Source of the DNA: Paracoccus fistulariae
GTDB lineage: Bacteria; Pseudomonadota; Alphaproteobacteria; Rhodobacterales; Rhodobacteraceae
Assembly (NCBI RefSeq): GCF_028553785.1
Contig: NZ_CP067136.1
Location: 2,788,501 to 2,852,500 of the forward strand
Reading direction: 5' to 3'
DNA length: 64,000 nt
The first letter of the stretch is position 1; every line of letters begins with the position of its first letter. This document shows, piece by piece, positions 16,337 through 24,944 of the stretch. The notes under the pieces are model-generated. The model saw nothing but the letters and a program-made list of their open reading frames with translations. It ran no database searches and was not told where the DNA came from. The position numbers and the translations under genes were made by a program.

Positions 16337-16412
16337 AACCCGTTACGACAGATGCCCGGAGACCTTCTTCTCAGCCATCGCTCTCGCCGCAACCATCTTG
16401 TTTGGGCTATGA
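15957..16412 (+). pseudogene. IS630 transposase N-terminus fused in frame to IS427-like tail
   Basis: Starts MPNPLSADIRTRFELLFAQG after a good ribosome site (AGGAGGAT). It contains the HTH half (GREIGLRLMISAASASRLSQ) and a downstream homeodomain-like part. Around 16300 an A-run marks the normal -1 frameshift point: the -1 frame reads KKSLIADERKRAN, the start of the catalytic half, for about 13 codons before the break at 16337. In the original frame the ORF runs on into TRYDRCPETFFSAIALAATI, the end of an unrelated transposase. The fusion is probably accidental. Confidence 0.75.
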
Positions 16413-16414
16413 AA
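16337..16414 (+). repeat. 78-bp perfect direct repeat, copy B (IS427-like tail)
   Basis: Identical to 9685-9762, same orientation. It codes the last residues of an IS427-group transposase plus its stop codon. It ends 71 bases before the stop of the kinase-like gene and marks the right edge of the accessory island. Confidence 0.9.
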
Positions 16415-16485
16415 CGGGAACGAGGCCTGAACCTAGAAAAAACGGTCGACGGTTCGACGTGACGCGACCTCCCTGAACCCAACGA

Positions 16486-17433
16486 TCATGACTGCTGACT
16501 TCTCGACAGGTAATTCCGTGCAAGACGGCGTGCTTCACAGATGAATCGGTCGTTTCGCGCTGCTGCGCCGTCTTCTGCGAGGCGGGTGATGTTCCAGCCG
16601 ACATAGGTTGCGGCGCGGAGGGCGAGGAAGAGGTCGAGGGCGGCAAGGTCAAGCGGCCGCACGGACGCGTAGCCGTCAAGCAGGGCCGACTGCAAGGCCG
16701 TGTAATCGGGTTCGGAGCTGTGTTTAAAAAGCGCCGTGGCGATGTCGAAGATCCGGAAGCCGAACCCGCTGTCGTCGAAATCGATGAACCTGACCTGACC
16801 CTCATCCACCATCATGTTGAGGCTGACCAGATCCGCGTGGATCAGGCCGTAATCCAGACTGTCCTGCGACTGTTCAAGAACCGTATTCGCCCTGTCGCGG
16901 AATGCCAGAAACAGCGCGCGGTCCTTGTCGTCAAGCGCGGGGTTGGCCCAGAAGCGATCCCAGAGCGGGGCGTCGCCCAGCAGGCCCGCGCGGTCCCACG
17001 CACAGCGCATGAACCCCCCGGGCAGGGGCCAGGCGTCGGTGACATCATGCATCCGGGCCATGCGGCAGCCGACCTGACGGAAGATCGCCACCCGTTCTGC
17101 GCCCGTCGCCCGGGCCAGAGCCTCGGCCACCGTTCCGCCCTGAAGCCAGGTCAGCACATCGACCTGAATGCCGTCGATGACATGCAGCATCCGGCCGCTG
17201 GTCGAGGGGATCGGATCCGGCACCTGAATGCCGCCGCGTGCGACCGCGCTCATCAGTTCCAGTTCGGACCAGAGCTCCTGATCGCTGCGATAGCCCTTGC
17301 GGTGCAGGCGCAGGGCGTGGCTGACGCCGTTTGCGGTGACGCGATAGAGCGCGTTTTCCCGCGCCGCGACAAGAGCGTATCTGGCGCCCGAAAGCCCCCA
17401 CAGGGCAAGGGCCTGTTCGACGACAGCGCTCAT
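16486..17433 (-). CDS. Aminoglycoside-phosphotransferase-fold kinase, hydroxylysine kinase-like
   Basis: A 315-residue APH/choline-kinase fold protein. Catalytic loop YGLIHADLVSLNMM (Asp and Asn) and the metal-binding RFIDFDDSGFG are intact; N-terminal ENALYRV fits the nucleotide-binding lobe. Such kinases phosphorylate small hydroxy-amines (choline, homoserine, hydroxylysine). The start overlaps the stop of the upstream PLP enzyme by four bases. That enzyme resembles phospho-lyases acting on phosphorylated amino alcohols, so I infer a kinase/phospho-lyase pair like animal HYKK/PHYKPL. The actual substrate cannot be read from sequence. Confidence 0.75.
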   Translation of the reverse strand: MSAVVEQALALWGLSGARYALVAARENALYRVTANGVSHALRLHRKGYRSDQELWSELELMSAVARGGIQVPDPIPSTSGRMLHVIDGIQVDVLTWLQGGTVAEALARATGAERVAIFRQVGCRMARMHDVTDAWPLPGGFMRCAWDRAGLLGDAPLWDRFWANPALDDKDRALFLAFRDRANTVLEQSQDSLDYGLIHADLVSLNMMVDEGQVRFIDFDDSGFGFRIFDIATALFKHSSEPDYTALQSALLDGYASVRPLDLAALDLFLALRAATYVGWNITRLAEDGAAARNDRFICEARRLARNYLSRSQQS

Positions 17434-18719
17434 GGCGCCACCGGGGTTTCGGTCAGCACCTGGTCGAGCGTGTCGAACAGCAGGTCTGCATTTTCGACAG
17501 AGAACGGCATCGGGGGCCGGATCTTGAGCGTGTTCATGTAACGGCCCAGTTTGGAATGGATGATCCCGCGATGGCGCATGGCGTTGATCACCCTGTCGGT
17601 GAACCCTGTCGCGGGCGCCTTGCTGTCGCGATCCAGCACCATCTCGGCGCCGAAGATCAGGCCAGAGCCGCGGACATCCCCGATCACCTCGTGTCTGGCG
17701 GCAAGCGCGTTCAGGCGCGCGCGGGCGTGATCACCCACCCGTTTGGCATGGGCGACAAGATCGCGGTCGGCGATCTCTTGCAGCACGGCCATGGCTGCGG
17801 CGCAGGATACGGGGTTGCCGCCGAAGGTGTTGAAATAGCGATAGCCGTCCCGGAAGGCGCTGACGAGATCGCGATCGGCCACCACCCCGCCCACCGGATG
17901 CCCGTTGGCCATCGGCTTGCCCAGCGTCATGATATCGGGGACGACGCCCATTTTCTGATGCGCCCACATATGGGTGCCGGTGCGGCCAAAGCCGGACTGG
18001 ACCTCATCGCAGATCAGAAGCCCGCCGGCATCGCGCACAACCCTGGCGACGGGGCCAAGCCACCCGTCGGGATGGTCGGGGAAGCCTTCGTTCAGGAAAT
18101 AGGGGCAGATGAGCAGGGCCGCGAAGCCGGTGCCATCCGCCTTCAGCGCGGCGATCTGCGCGGCGACGCGGGCGGCGAATATCGTGCCATCGGGGTCCGG
18201 CGCGCGATAGCTGTCGGGGGCCTCTACGAAACGGAAATACTGGCCCAGTCCAAAGCCCACGCCGGGCGCATTCGATGTGCCAAGCTGACTGACCAGCGCC
18301 GTATTGCCGTGATAGGTGGCGTCGGTGGCGATGATGCCGCGTTTGCCTGTCACCGCCTCGGCCATGCGCAGGGCGATGTCATTGGCCTCGGATCCCGTGC
18401 AGGTCAGGATCGCGGTATTCAGCGAAGCGTCCATCGTGGCGGTCAGCGCCTCGATATAATCAAGAATCCCGTCATGCAGATAGCGCGTATGCGTGTTCAG
18501 CGTCGCCGCCTGACGTTGGATCGCCTCGACCACGCGCGGATTGCAATGCCCGACATGCGGGACATTGTTATAGCAATCCAGATATTTGCGCCCCTCGGCA
18601 TCCCACAGCCAGACACCGTCGCCCTTCACGACATGGACGGGCTCTTCATAGAAGGTCGGCAGGTTCGGGCCCATCAGGCGTGCCCGGTCTGCGAGAAGCT
18701 GGTTTATATCCCGCGCCAC
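17430..18719 (-). CDS. Class III PLP enzyme, phospho-lyase type (ETNPPL/PHYKPL-like)
   Basis: A 429-residue fold-type I PLP enzyme: CTGSEANDIALRMAE, ICDEVQSGFGRTG (PLP-ring Asp) and MTLGKPMANGHPVGG (Schiff-base Lys). The stretch NNVPHVGHCNPRVVEAIQRQ followed by LNTHTRYLHD closely resembles the animal enzymes that split phosphoethanolamine or phosphohydroxylysine into aldehyde, ammonia and phosphate. Ordinary transaminases of the class lack that wording. It is coupled at 18719 to a metallo-hydrolase and at 17430 to a kinase. A simple aminotransferase remains possible. Confidence 0.75.
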   Translation of the reverse strand: MARDINQLLADRARLMGPNLPTFYEEPVHVVKGDGVWLWDAEGRKYLDCYNNVPHVGHCNPRVVEAIQRQAATLNTHTRYLHDGILDYIEALTATMDASLNTAILTCTGSEANDIALRMAEAVTGKRGIIATDATYHGNTALVSQLGTSNAPGVGFGLGQYFRFVEAPDSYRAPDPDGTIFAARVAAQIAALKADGTGFAALLICPYFLNEGFPDHPDGWLGPVARVVRDAGGLLICDEVQSGFGRTGTHMWAHQKMGVVPDIMTLGKPMANGHPVGGVVADRDLVSAFRDGYRYFNTFGGNPVSCAAAMAVLQEIADRDLVAHAKRVGDHARARLNALAARHEVIGDVRGSGLIFGAEMVLDRDSKAPATGFTDRVINAMRHRGIIHSKLGRYMNTLKIRPPMPFSVENADLLFDTLDQVLTETPVAP

Positions 18720-19576
18720 TAGAGCTCTATCCTGATACCGTCATGGCCAACGAAAAGCGGGCCGTCCCAATGACCGGCGACGGCATCTTGCCAGTCCTGC
18801 GCGCCATAGGCGGGATCGTCGGACGGGATCAGATGCGACAGCGCCAGACGCCCGACCCCGGCCCTGGTGGCCGTCCGGGCGGCGTCATGCGCGAAGGTAT
18901 GCGAGCGCAGCCAATGCGCCATCAGCTTGTCAGAGCCGTTGCCGACGCGTTCCATCAGCCCCGGCAGGGCGGATTCGAGCATGGCTTCGTGGATCAGCAG
19001 ATCCGCGCCTTTCGCGAAATCTTCCAGCGCTTCGATGGGGGCGGTATCGCCGGAAAACACGACATGGGTGCTGTCCGTCCTGAAGGACAGCGCAAAGGTG
19101 TCGATCAGCGGGGGATGTTCGTTGCGGATCGCCGTAACGGTGACGCCGCCACGCTCCATCACCTTGCCCGAATCGATGACGTGGATGGCGACAAGGTCGC
19201 GCAGGTCCGGTCGGCCCTCATCCTCGATCCGCAGGTCGATATCGGCCTTCATCGAGGCCAGGAACCCCTCCCAGCAGACGTCGATCCCGGCAGGGCCGTA
19301 GATATCGACGCGGCTCTGCAAACCGGCGGTCCAGGCGGTATGCAGCAGCGGCCCCAGTTCAAGATAGTGATCCGAATGCAGGTGGCTGATGAAGATCAGC
19401 GACAGGTCTTTCAGCTGCATCCCCTGATCGACCAGCCCGCGCGTGACGCCCAGACCGCAATCCACCACGATCTGCTGCCCGTTCAGGCAGAACAGGTTCG
19501 AGGTGGGCATGGATGAACCGGGCCGGATCGCGGGCCCGCCCTTGGTGCCCAGCAGGGCGACGAAATCTTTTGACAT
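18719..19576 (-). CDS. Metallo-beta-lactamase-fold hydrolase
   Basis: 285 residues with the dinuclear zinc motif SHLHSDH at about residue 66, VFSGDTAPIEAL (bridging Asp region), DLLIHEAML and a late His in LSHLIPSDD. The pattern is closest to the RNase Z/arylsulfatase-like branch of the fold. It sits in the IclR-controlled amine operon between two PLP enzymes, its stop overlapping the start of the next gene by one base. The substrate is unknown; an ester or lactone hydrolase is plausible, tRNA processing unlikely in this context. Confidence 0.75.
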   Translation of the reverse strand: MSKDFVALLGTKGGPAIRPGSSMPTSNLFCLNGQQIVVDCGLGVTRGLVDQGMQLKDLSLIFISHLHSDHYLELGPLLHTAWTAGLQSRVDIYGPAGIDVCWEGFLASMKADIDLRIEDEGRPDLRDLVAIHVIDSGKVMERGGVTVTAIRNEHPPLIDTFALSFRTDSTHVVFSGDTAPIEALEDFAKGADLLIHEAMLESALPGLMERVGNGSDKLMAHWLRSHTFAHDAARTATRAGVGRLALSHLIPSDDPAYGAQDWQDAVAGHWDGPLFVGHDGIRIEL

Positions 19577-19589
19577 GGTGCTTTTCCCC

Positions 19590-20936
19590 TCAGACGGCCT
19601 TCAGGCCGGCGTCCAGCGCCGACAGGATGGTGTTCACATCGTCTTCTGTCAGCACCAGCGGCGGCGACAGGATCAGGTTCGGGCCAGAGATGCGGACCAT
19701 GGCGCCGGATTGATAGGCGACTTCCTGAACCGTCGTCGCGCTGTCGGCACCGATGGGTTTCTTGGTGGCGCGGTCGCTGACCATTTCGATGGCGGTCATC
19801 AGCCCGTGCCCGCCCCGCACGTCGCCGATGATATCGTGCTTTTCCTGCAGCTTCAGGCAGCCCTCATATAGCTGGGTGCCACGGGCGGCGGCATTTTCCA
19901 CGACATTCAGGCGCTTGGTTTCCGCAAGGCAGGCCAGGGCCGCGGCTGCGCCCACCGGGTGACCGGAATAGGTATAGCCGTGACCGATCCGGGCCTCGGG
20001 GTTGTTTTCGAAGACATCGACCATCCGCGCGCCCAGCATCACCGCGCCAAAGGGGAAAAAGCCGTTGGTGATGGCCTTGGCGGTGCACATCATGTCGGGC
20101 TGAATGCCCCACAGCCGCGCGCCGGACCATGCGCCGGTGCGGCCATAGGCGGTGATGACCTCATCGGTGATCAGCAGGATGCCATTGCGGTTGCAGATCT
20201 CCTGCACCATCGGGGCAAAGGATTTATGCGGCGGGATGACGCCGCCCGCGCCAAGAATCGGCTCCATGATAAAGGCCGCGATGGTGTTGGCACCCTGAAA
20301 GGCGATCTCATCCTCAAGCGCGGCGGCGCAAAGCTGTGCCAGCCGCTCGGGGTCCGTTTCGTTGAACGGGTTGCGATAGGTATAGGGGGCGGGGATGTGG
20401 AAACAGCCCGGCAGAAGCGGTTCATATGCGGTGCGGAAATTGGCGTTGCCGTTCACCGAGGCGCCGCCCATATGCGTGCCGTGATAGCCCTTCTTGAGGC
20501 TGAGGAATTTCGTGCGCCCCGCCTCGCCACGCAGCTTGTGGTATTGCCGCGCCAGACGCAGCGCGGTTTCAACGCTGTCCGATCCGCCAGAGGTAAAGAA
20601 GGCGCGCGACAGGCCGTCGGGCGCAAAGAATTCGCTCAGCTCGTAGGACAGCTCGATCACGGCGTCATTGCTGGTGCCCCGGAAGGTCGAATAATAGGGC
20701 AGCTTTTCCAGCTGCGCGGCCATGGCATCTTTCACCGGCTGGCAGGAATAGCCCAGATTCACGTTCCACAGCCCGCCGACACCGTCAACGACCGTGTGGC
20801 CGTCGATATCGGTAATGGTCACGCCCTTCGCCCCGGTGATGATCTTGGGCGGCTGTTCGGCACTGTCCTGTGGCGAGGTCATCGGGTGCCACATCCGGCG
20901 GCCATTCTGCTCTTTCAGGAAGTTCGAGTCTTTCAT
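19590..20936 (-). CDS. Class III omega-aminotransferase
   Basis: 448 residues, related to beta-alanine/taurine:pyruvate and putrescine-type aminotransferases. It shows FFTSGGSDSVETALRLARQY, LLITDEVITAYGRTGAW (PLP Asp) and CTAKAITNGFFPFGA (Schiff-base Lys), with the N-terminal MWHPMTSPQD common in omega-transaminases. It would move a terminal amino group to pyruvate, giving an aldehyde. It is the first gene after the IclR regulator on this strand, 18 bases downstream of it. Substrate not determinable. Confidence 0.85.
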   Translation of the reverse strand: MKDSNFLKEQNGRRMWHPMTSPQDSAEQPPKIITGAKGVTITDIDGHTVVDGVGGLWNVNLGYSCQPVKDAMAAQLEKLPYYSTFRGTSNDAVIELSYELSEFFAPDGLSRAFFTSGGSDSVETALRLARQYHKLRGEAGRTKFLSLKKGYHGTHMGGASVNGNANFRTAYEPLLPGCFHIPAPYTYRNPFNETDPERLAQLCAAALEDEIAFQGANTIAAFIMEPILGAGGVIPPHKSFAPMVQEICNRNGILLITDEVITAYGRTGAWSGARLWGIQPDMMCTAKAITNGFFPFGAVMLGARMVDVFENNPEARIGHGYTYSGHPVGAAAALACLAETKRLNVVENAAARGTQLYEGCLKLQEKHDIIGDVRGGHGLMTAIEMVSDRATKKPIGADSATTVQEVAYQSGAMVRISGPNLILSPPLVLTEDDVNTILSALDAGLKAV

Positions 20937-20954
20937 GATGTGGATCCCATTAAG

Positions 20955-21752
20955 TTAAATATGTGACAGATGAGTGGCCCAGGCGGCCTCGATACCGGCG
21001 GGGACGGTGCCGCCCCAGTTGCGGGTAATCTCGCGGCTGGCCGCGACCAGATGCGCCTTGATCTTGCGCTCCAGTTCCGGGGTGAAGCGGGATGCGACGC
21101 TGGCCACGGTGACCGTGCCTGCGAACAGGTCGGAATGGTCGAATATGGGCGCGGAAACGCCGTAGATCTCGGTCTCGTAGGTCTGATTCGCGCAGCTGAA
21201 GCCGGTCTTGCGGACGTTGTCGACCAGCGCGGCCAGATCCTCGCGCGTGGTTGGCGTGGTCTCGGTGAAATGTTCAAGATTTGCTGCCGCGATGTCGAAC
21301 AGCGATTCGGGACCATAGGCCAGCGCGCAGATGCCCGAGGCGGTCGCGTGCAGCGGAAAGGTATTGATGTCGATCACCGCGCGCGTGCCATGCCGGGGCG
21401 ATTCGTAATCGGCCAGCGCGTAAAGGCTTTCGCCGGACAGCACGGTGACATGCGTGGTTTCTCCGGTCGCCTCTGCAAGCGCGGTCAGGGCCGAAAGCGC
21501 GCTTTCCTTTCGTGGCACCGTGCTTTCCCGCAGATAGGCCAGTTGAATGACGCGGGGGCCAAGGCGGTAATGCCGGGTCGCCGGATTCTGTTCAACAAAT
21601 CCTGCTGTTTCAAGGGCCTGCAGGTGCCGATAGGTCGTGGCCTTGTCCCGCTTTGCAAGCCGGCACAGCTGCGACAGACCGATTTCCGGCCGCGCGGGCG
21701 AGAAATAGGACAAGAGCGCAAGTGCTTTGGCGACAGAGGACATGACGACCAT
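20955..21752 (-). CDS. IclR-family transcriptional regulator
   Basis: 265 residues: an N-terminal winged helix (LSQLCRLAKRDKATTYRHLQ) and a C-terminal effector domain (HATASGICALAYGPE, YEVEIYG-type segment YETEIYGVSAPIFDH). It is divergent from the transporter genes and leads the minus-strand amine operon, so it most likely controls both. The likely binding site is the palindrome at 21823-21839. Two nearby ATGs (21752, 21743) are possible starts; a frame extending to 21818 has a poorer fit. Confidence 0.88.
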   Translation of the reverse strand: MVVMSSVAKALALLSYFSPARPEIGLSQLCRLAKRDKATTYRHLQALETAGFVEQNPATRHYRLGPRVIQLAYLRESTVPRKESALSALTALAEATGETTHVTVLSGESLYALADYESPRHGTRAVIDINTFPLHATASGICALAYGPESLFDIAAANLEHFTETTPTTREDLAALVDNVRKTGFSCANQTYETEIYGVSAPIFDHSDLFAGTVTVASVASRFTPELERKIKAHLVAASREITRNWGGTVPAGIEAAWATHLSHI

Positions 21753-21822
21753 CTCATTTCGTCTGGGTTCAAAAAAGTTTGACACAGTATAATTAACAAG
21801 GCAATCTTTATTTTGCAACGAT

Positions 21823-21839
21823 GGTTCAATATATGAACC
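21823..21839. promoter_or_regulatory. Putative IclR operator palindrome
   Basis: A perfect inverted repeat GGTTCA-ATATA-TGAACC in the iclR-tctC intergenic region, 19 bases before the substrate-binding-protein ATG. The arm length and AT-rich centre fit IclR-type operators. Its position so close to the start would favour repression or start-site control of the transporter operon. Confidence 0.65.
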
Positions 21840-21857
21840 GAATGCAGGGAGGTGGAG

Positions 21858-22802
21858 ATGTCAAATTTCGTGAAATCCGTGACTGCCATGGCGCTGGCCA
21901 TGACGGCTGCTGCCGGGGTGGCGCAGGCCGAATACCCCGAAAAGCCGGTCGAATTCGTCGTGCCGTGGCCCCCGGGTGATCTGGAGGACGTGCTGACGCG
22001 CATGATCGCGGACAAGTTCCAGGAAACCTATGGCGTGCCCGCTGCGGTGGTGAACAAGCCCGGCGGTGGCGGCGGTCCGTTCCCCGGCGCGGTGTCCGTC
22101 GCGACGGCCCCGGCCGATGGCTATACCGTCGGCTCTTTCGTGACCGATGTGTCCATCGGCGGCCCGAAGATCGGCATTCCCGAGCTGAGCCCCAACCCGT
22201 TCGAGCCGCTGGGAATCTTCCTGACCTATCCCTTTGTCATCGCCGCGGGCAGCAATGCGCCCTATGACGACTGGAATGGCATGGTCGAATACGCCAAGGA
22301 AAACGATCTGGTGCTTGGCCATTTCGGCGACCGTCTGCCGCCGACCAAGGTGACCATTGCCGCCGCGCAGGAATCCGGCGTGGAATTCGCATCCAGCGCC
22401 GCCTTCGACGCGCTGGATTGCAATACGCTGGCCTCGGGCGATGTCGATGTGATCAATACCACGCTGCAGCAGATCATGCCCTGCGTGAACGACGTCAAGA
22501 TCCTTGCCTCGATCGGGCGAGAGCGTATCGGCATCACGCCGGACGTTCCCACCGTGCAGGAAATTCACCCCGATCTGTCGCTGTCGCTGTGGAACGGGCT
22601 GTTCGTCGCCGCCGATGTGCCGCAGGATGCCCGCGACAAGATCATCGCGGTGGCGCAAGAGGTCATGGCCTCGCCCGAGGCGGCGAAGCTGGCCGAGGAT
22701 ACGGGCGCGCTGATCTACTGGCAGAATGCCGAGGAAGCGACCGCGCAGATCGCGGCCGATACCGAAGCAACCACCAGGATCGAGGACCTGCTGGCCAAGT
22801 AA
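21858..22802 (+). CDS. Tripartite tricarboxylate transporter substrate-binding protein (TctC/Bug family)
   Basis: 314 residues with a classical signal peptide (hydrophobic AMALAMTAAAG, cleavage after VAQA). Mature-domain hallmarks are YPEKPVEFVVPWPPGD, VVNKPGGGGG and GIPELSPNPF. Periplasmic receptor of a TTT system; these usually bind carboxylates. The ATG at 21858 has AGGGAGGTGG upstream. Two cysteines (ALDCNTLASG and QIMPCVND) are unusual and might form a disulfide. First gene of the IclR-divergent operon. Confidence 0.9.
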   Translation: MSNFVKSVTAMALAMTAAAGVAQAEYPEKPVEFVVPWPPGDLEDVLTRMIADKFQETYGVPAAVVNKPGGGGGPFPGAVSVATAPADGYTVGSFVTDVSIGGPKIGIPELSPNPFEPLGIFLTYPFVIAAGSNAPYDDWNGMVEYAKENDLVLGHFGDRLPPTKVTIAAAQESGVEFASSAAFDALDCNTLASGDVDVINTTLQQIMPCVNDVKILASIGRERIGITPDVPTVQEIHPDLSLSLWNGLFVAADVPQDARDKIIAVAQEVMASPEAAKLAEDTGALIYWQNAEEATAQIAADTEATTRIEDLLAK

Positions 22803-22817
22803 GGCGAAACCAGAACA

Positions 22818-22841
22818 GCCGGGCAGAGCGATCTGCCCGGC
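22818..22841 (+). terminator. Hairpin after the binding-protein gene
   Basis: Perfect 9-bp stem GCCGGGCAG/CTGCCCGGC with a 6-base loop, 15 bases past the binding-protein stop and no strong T-run. In transporter operons such hairpins commonly protect the upstream message and lower expression of the membrane genes. Confidence 0.65.
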
Positions 22842-22869
22842 CATGGCAATTTTGCAAACGGGGCTGGCT

Positions 22870-23409
22870 ATGCTTGGCGTAAAAACGCTTCAATCCTTAT
22901 TCAAACGATACCGCAGGCCCGGCGACATCGTGTTCGCCTGGTTCATGCTGATCGCATCCTTGTTCCTTTTATTACAACTGACAAAACAGACCACGTGGCG
23001 CGATGGCGGTGCCCTGCTGACACAGCCGCGCTTCTGGCCCTCGGTGGCGCTTGGCGGGATGGTGATCTTTGCCGCCTTTCACCTGCTGGGCTCTGCCTGT
23101 TCCGACCGTATCCGCGGCCGCCGGGAAGAGGTCTGGCTGTGGATCAGATCGCTGGAATATGCGGGCTGGTTCGTCGTCTATGCGCTGGTGGTGCCCTATC
23201 TGGGCTATCTGCCGACGACCGTGATCTTTGCCGTCGCGCTGACGCTGCGGCTTGGATACCGCGCGCCCAAGATGCTGATCGCGGCGGCGCTGTCGGCATT
23301 GGTGATCGTCGTGCTGTTCAAGACCCTGATGAAGGTGAACCTGCCTTCCGGTATGGCCTATGAGGCGCTGCCAGACGGGCTGCGCCAGATCATGATGACC
23401 TATTTCTGA
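22870..23409 (+). CDS. TctB-type small membrane subunit of TTT transporter
   Basis: 179 residues with about five hydrophobic segments (for example FAWFMLIASLFLLLQL, VALGGMVIFAAFHLLG and MLIAAALSALVIVVLF), typical of TctB. It lies between the binding protein and TctA. The ATG at 22870 is preferred; an in-frame ATG at 22843 would sit directly against the hairpin. Inner membrane partner of TctA. Confidence 0.82.
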   Translation: MLGVKTLQSLFKRYRRPGDIVFAWFMLIASLFLLLQLTKQTTWRDGGALLTQPRFWPSVALGGMVIFAAFHLLGSACSDRIRGRREEVWLWIRSLEYAGWFVVYALVVPYLGYLPTTVIFAVALTLRLGYRAPKMLIAAALSALVIVVLFKTLMKVNLPSGMAYEALPDGLRQIMMTYF

Positions 23410-23421
23410 TCGGAAAATCTT

Positions 23422-24939
23422 ATGGAAAACCTCCTTGCCGGAGCAGAGATGCTCGCCCGATGGGACGTCGTCATGGCGTTGCTGGTCGGCTCGATAGGTG
23501 GCGTGATCATCGGTGCGATTCCGGGCGTCGGGCCTGCGGTCGCGATTGCGATCCTGCTGCCTGCGACATTCGCCATGGATCCCATCGTGGGCCTGACGAT
23601 GCTGCTTGGGATCTATGGATCCTCGATGTATGGCGGCGCCATTCCGGCCGTCCTGATCAACACGCCGGGAACGGCGGTGAATGCGCTGACCTCTTACGAC
23701 GGCTATCCGATGACACAGCGCGGCGAAGCGCATCGGGCGGTGTCACTGGCCTATAGCGCGTCCTTCTGGGGCGGGATTTTCGGCATCGGCTGTCTGATCC
23801 TGCTGTCGCCGGTTCTGGCCATCGTCGCGCCGATGTTCGGCAGCCGAGAGATCTTTCTGGCCGCGCTTCTGGGGATCATCCTTGTGATCCTGGCGCATCG
23901 CGGTCAGATCTTCGCGGCCGGCTTTCTGGCGATGTTCGGCATCTTCCTGCAGACCGTGGGCCTTGACGCGGTGACCTATACGCCGCGCTATACCTTCGGA
24001 TCTTCCTTCCTCAGTTCCGGGATAAATCTGATCGTGGTGGTGCTGGGTCTTTTCGCGCTGAGCCAGGCATTCTTCCTGCTGACCACGCCCGACAGCAGCC
24101 CCGATGCAAGACCGGTGACCGGCAAGATGTCCGCGGGCTTCCGGGAATTGCTTCGGCACAAGCGGGTGGCGACGGTCGCATCCAGCTTTGGCGTGTTGCT
24201 GGGCATGATCCCCGGCACGGGCGAATTCACCGCGCAATTCATGAGCTATACCTACGCGCAGAAGACCTCGAAGACGCCGGACGAGTTCGGCAAGGGCTCT
24301 CCCGAAGGGCTGATCGCCTCGGAAGCGGCCAATAATGCCGTGCCCGCCGCCGCGATGATCCCGCTTCTAGCGCTTGGCATCCCCGGCGAGGCGTTGACGG
24401 CGATGATGCTGTCGGTGTTCTACGTCCATAATGTCATCCCCGGACCGCAGCTTTTCCAGAACAATATCGATCTGGTCTATGGCCTGTATTTCGCGCTGAT
24501 CGCGCTGAATGTCATCGTGATGGTGTTCCTGCTGTTCTCGACCAACCTGTTGACCAAGATCATCCGCGTCCCCACACGCTTTCTGGGCATGCTGATCCTG
24601 CTTCTGTCCTTTGTCGGCGTCTATTCGCTGCGCAACTCGCTGACGGATTGCATGATCGCGGCGGGGTTCGGGGTGCTGGGTTTGATCCTGAAGCGGCTGA
24701 ACCTGCCGATCGTGCCGATCATTCTGGGTATGGTCCTGGGCGGCATCATGGAGGTCAAGCTGCGCTCTTCGCTGCCGCGCCTGAAAACGCCGTGGGACAT
24801 GATCGACCGCCCGATCGCCATGATCATCTTCGGGCTGATCCTTCTGGTCATCGGGCTTCATATACGCATGCTGATCAAGGAATGGCGGTCACGCCAGGCC
24901 GCGGAAGACCACGATATTCACGATAGCCAGACGAGGTGA
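23422..24939 (+). CDS. TctA-type large membrane subunit of TTT transporter
   Basis: 505 residues, about twelve transmembrane segments. TctA signatures are IGAIPGVGPAVAIAILLP, YGGAIPAVLINTPGTAVNAL, and the internal repeat MIPGTGEFTAQFMSYTYA. It forms the permease with TctB, fed by the periplasmic receptor and driven by ion gradient. The stop overlaps a possible GTG of the dehydrogenase that follows, so transport and oxidation are probably co-transcribed. Confidence 0.93.
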   Translation: MENLLAGAEMLARWDVVMALLVGSIGGVIIGAIPGVGPAVAIAILLPATFAMDPIVGLTMLLGIYGSSMYGGAIPAVLINTPGTAVNALTSYDGYPMTQRGEAHRAVSLAYSASFWGGIFGIGCLILLSPVLAIVAPMFGSREIFLAALLGIILVILAHRGQIFAAGFLAMFGIFLQTVGLDAVTYTPRYTFGSSFLSSGINLIVVVLGLFALSQAFFLLTTPDSSPDARPVTGKMSAGFRELLRHKRVATVASSFGVLLGMIPGTGEFTAQFMSYTYAQKTSKTPDEFGKGSPEGLIASEAANNAVPAAAMIPLLALGIPGEALTAMMLSVFYVHNVIPGPQLFQNNIDLVYGLYFALIALNVIVMVFLLFSTNLLTKIIRVPTRFLGMLILLLSFVGVYSLRNSLTDCMIAAGFGVLGLILKRLNLPIVPIILGMVLGGIMEVKLRSSLPRLKTPWDMIDRPIAMIIFGLILLVIGLHIRMLIKEWRSRQAAEDHDIHDSQTR

Positions 24940-24944
24940 CCCCA

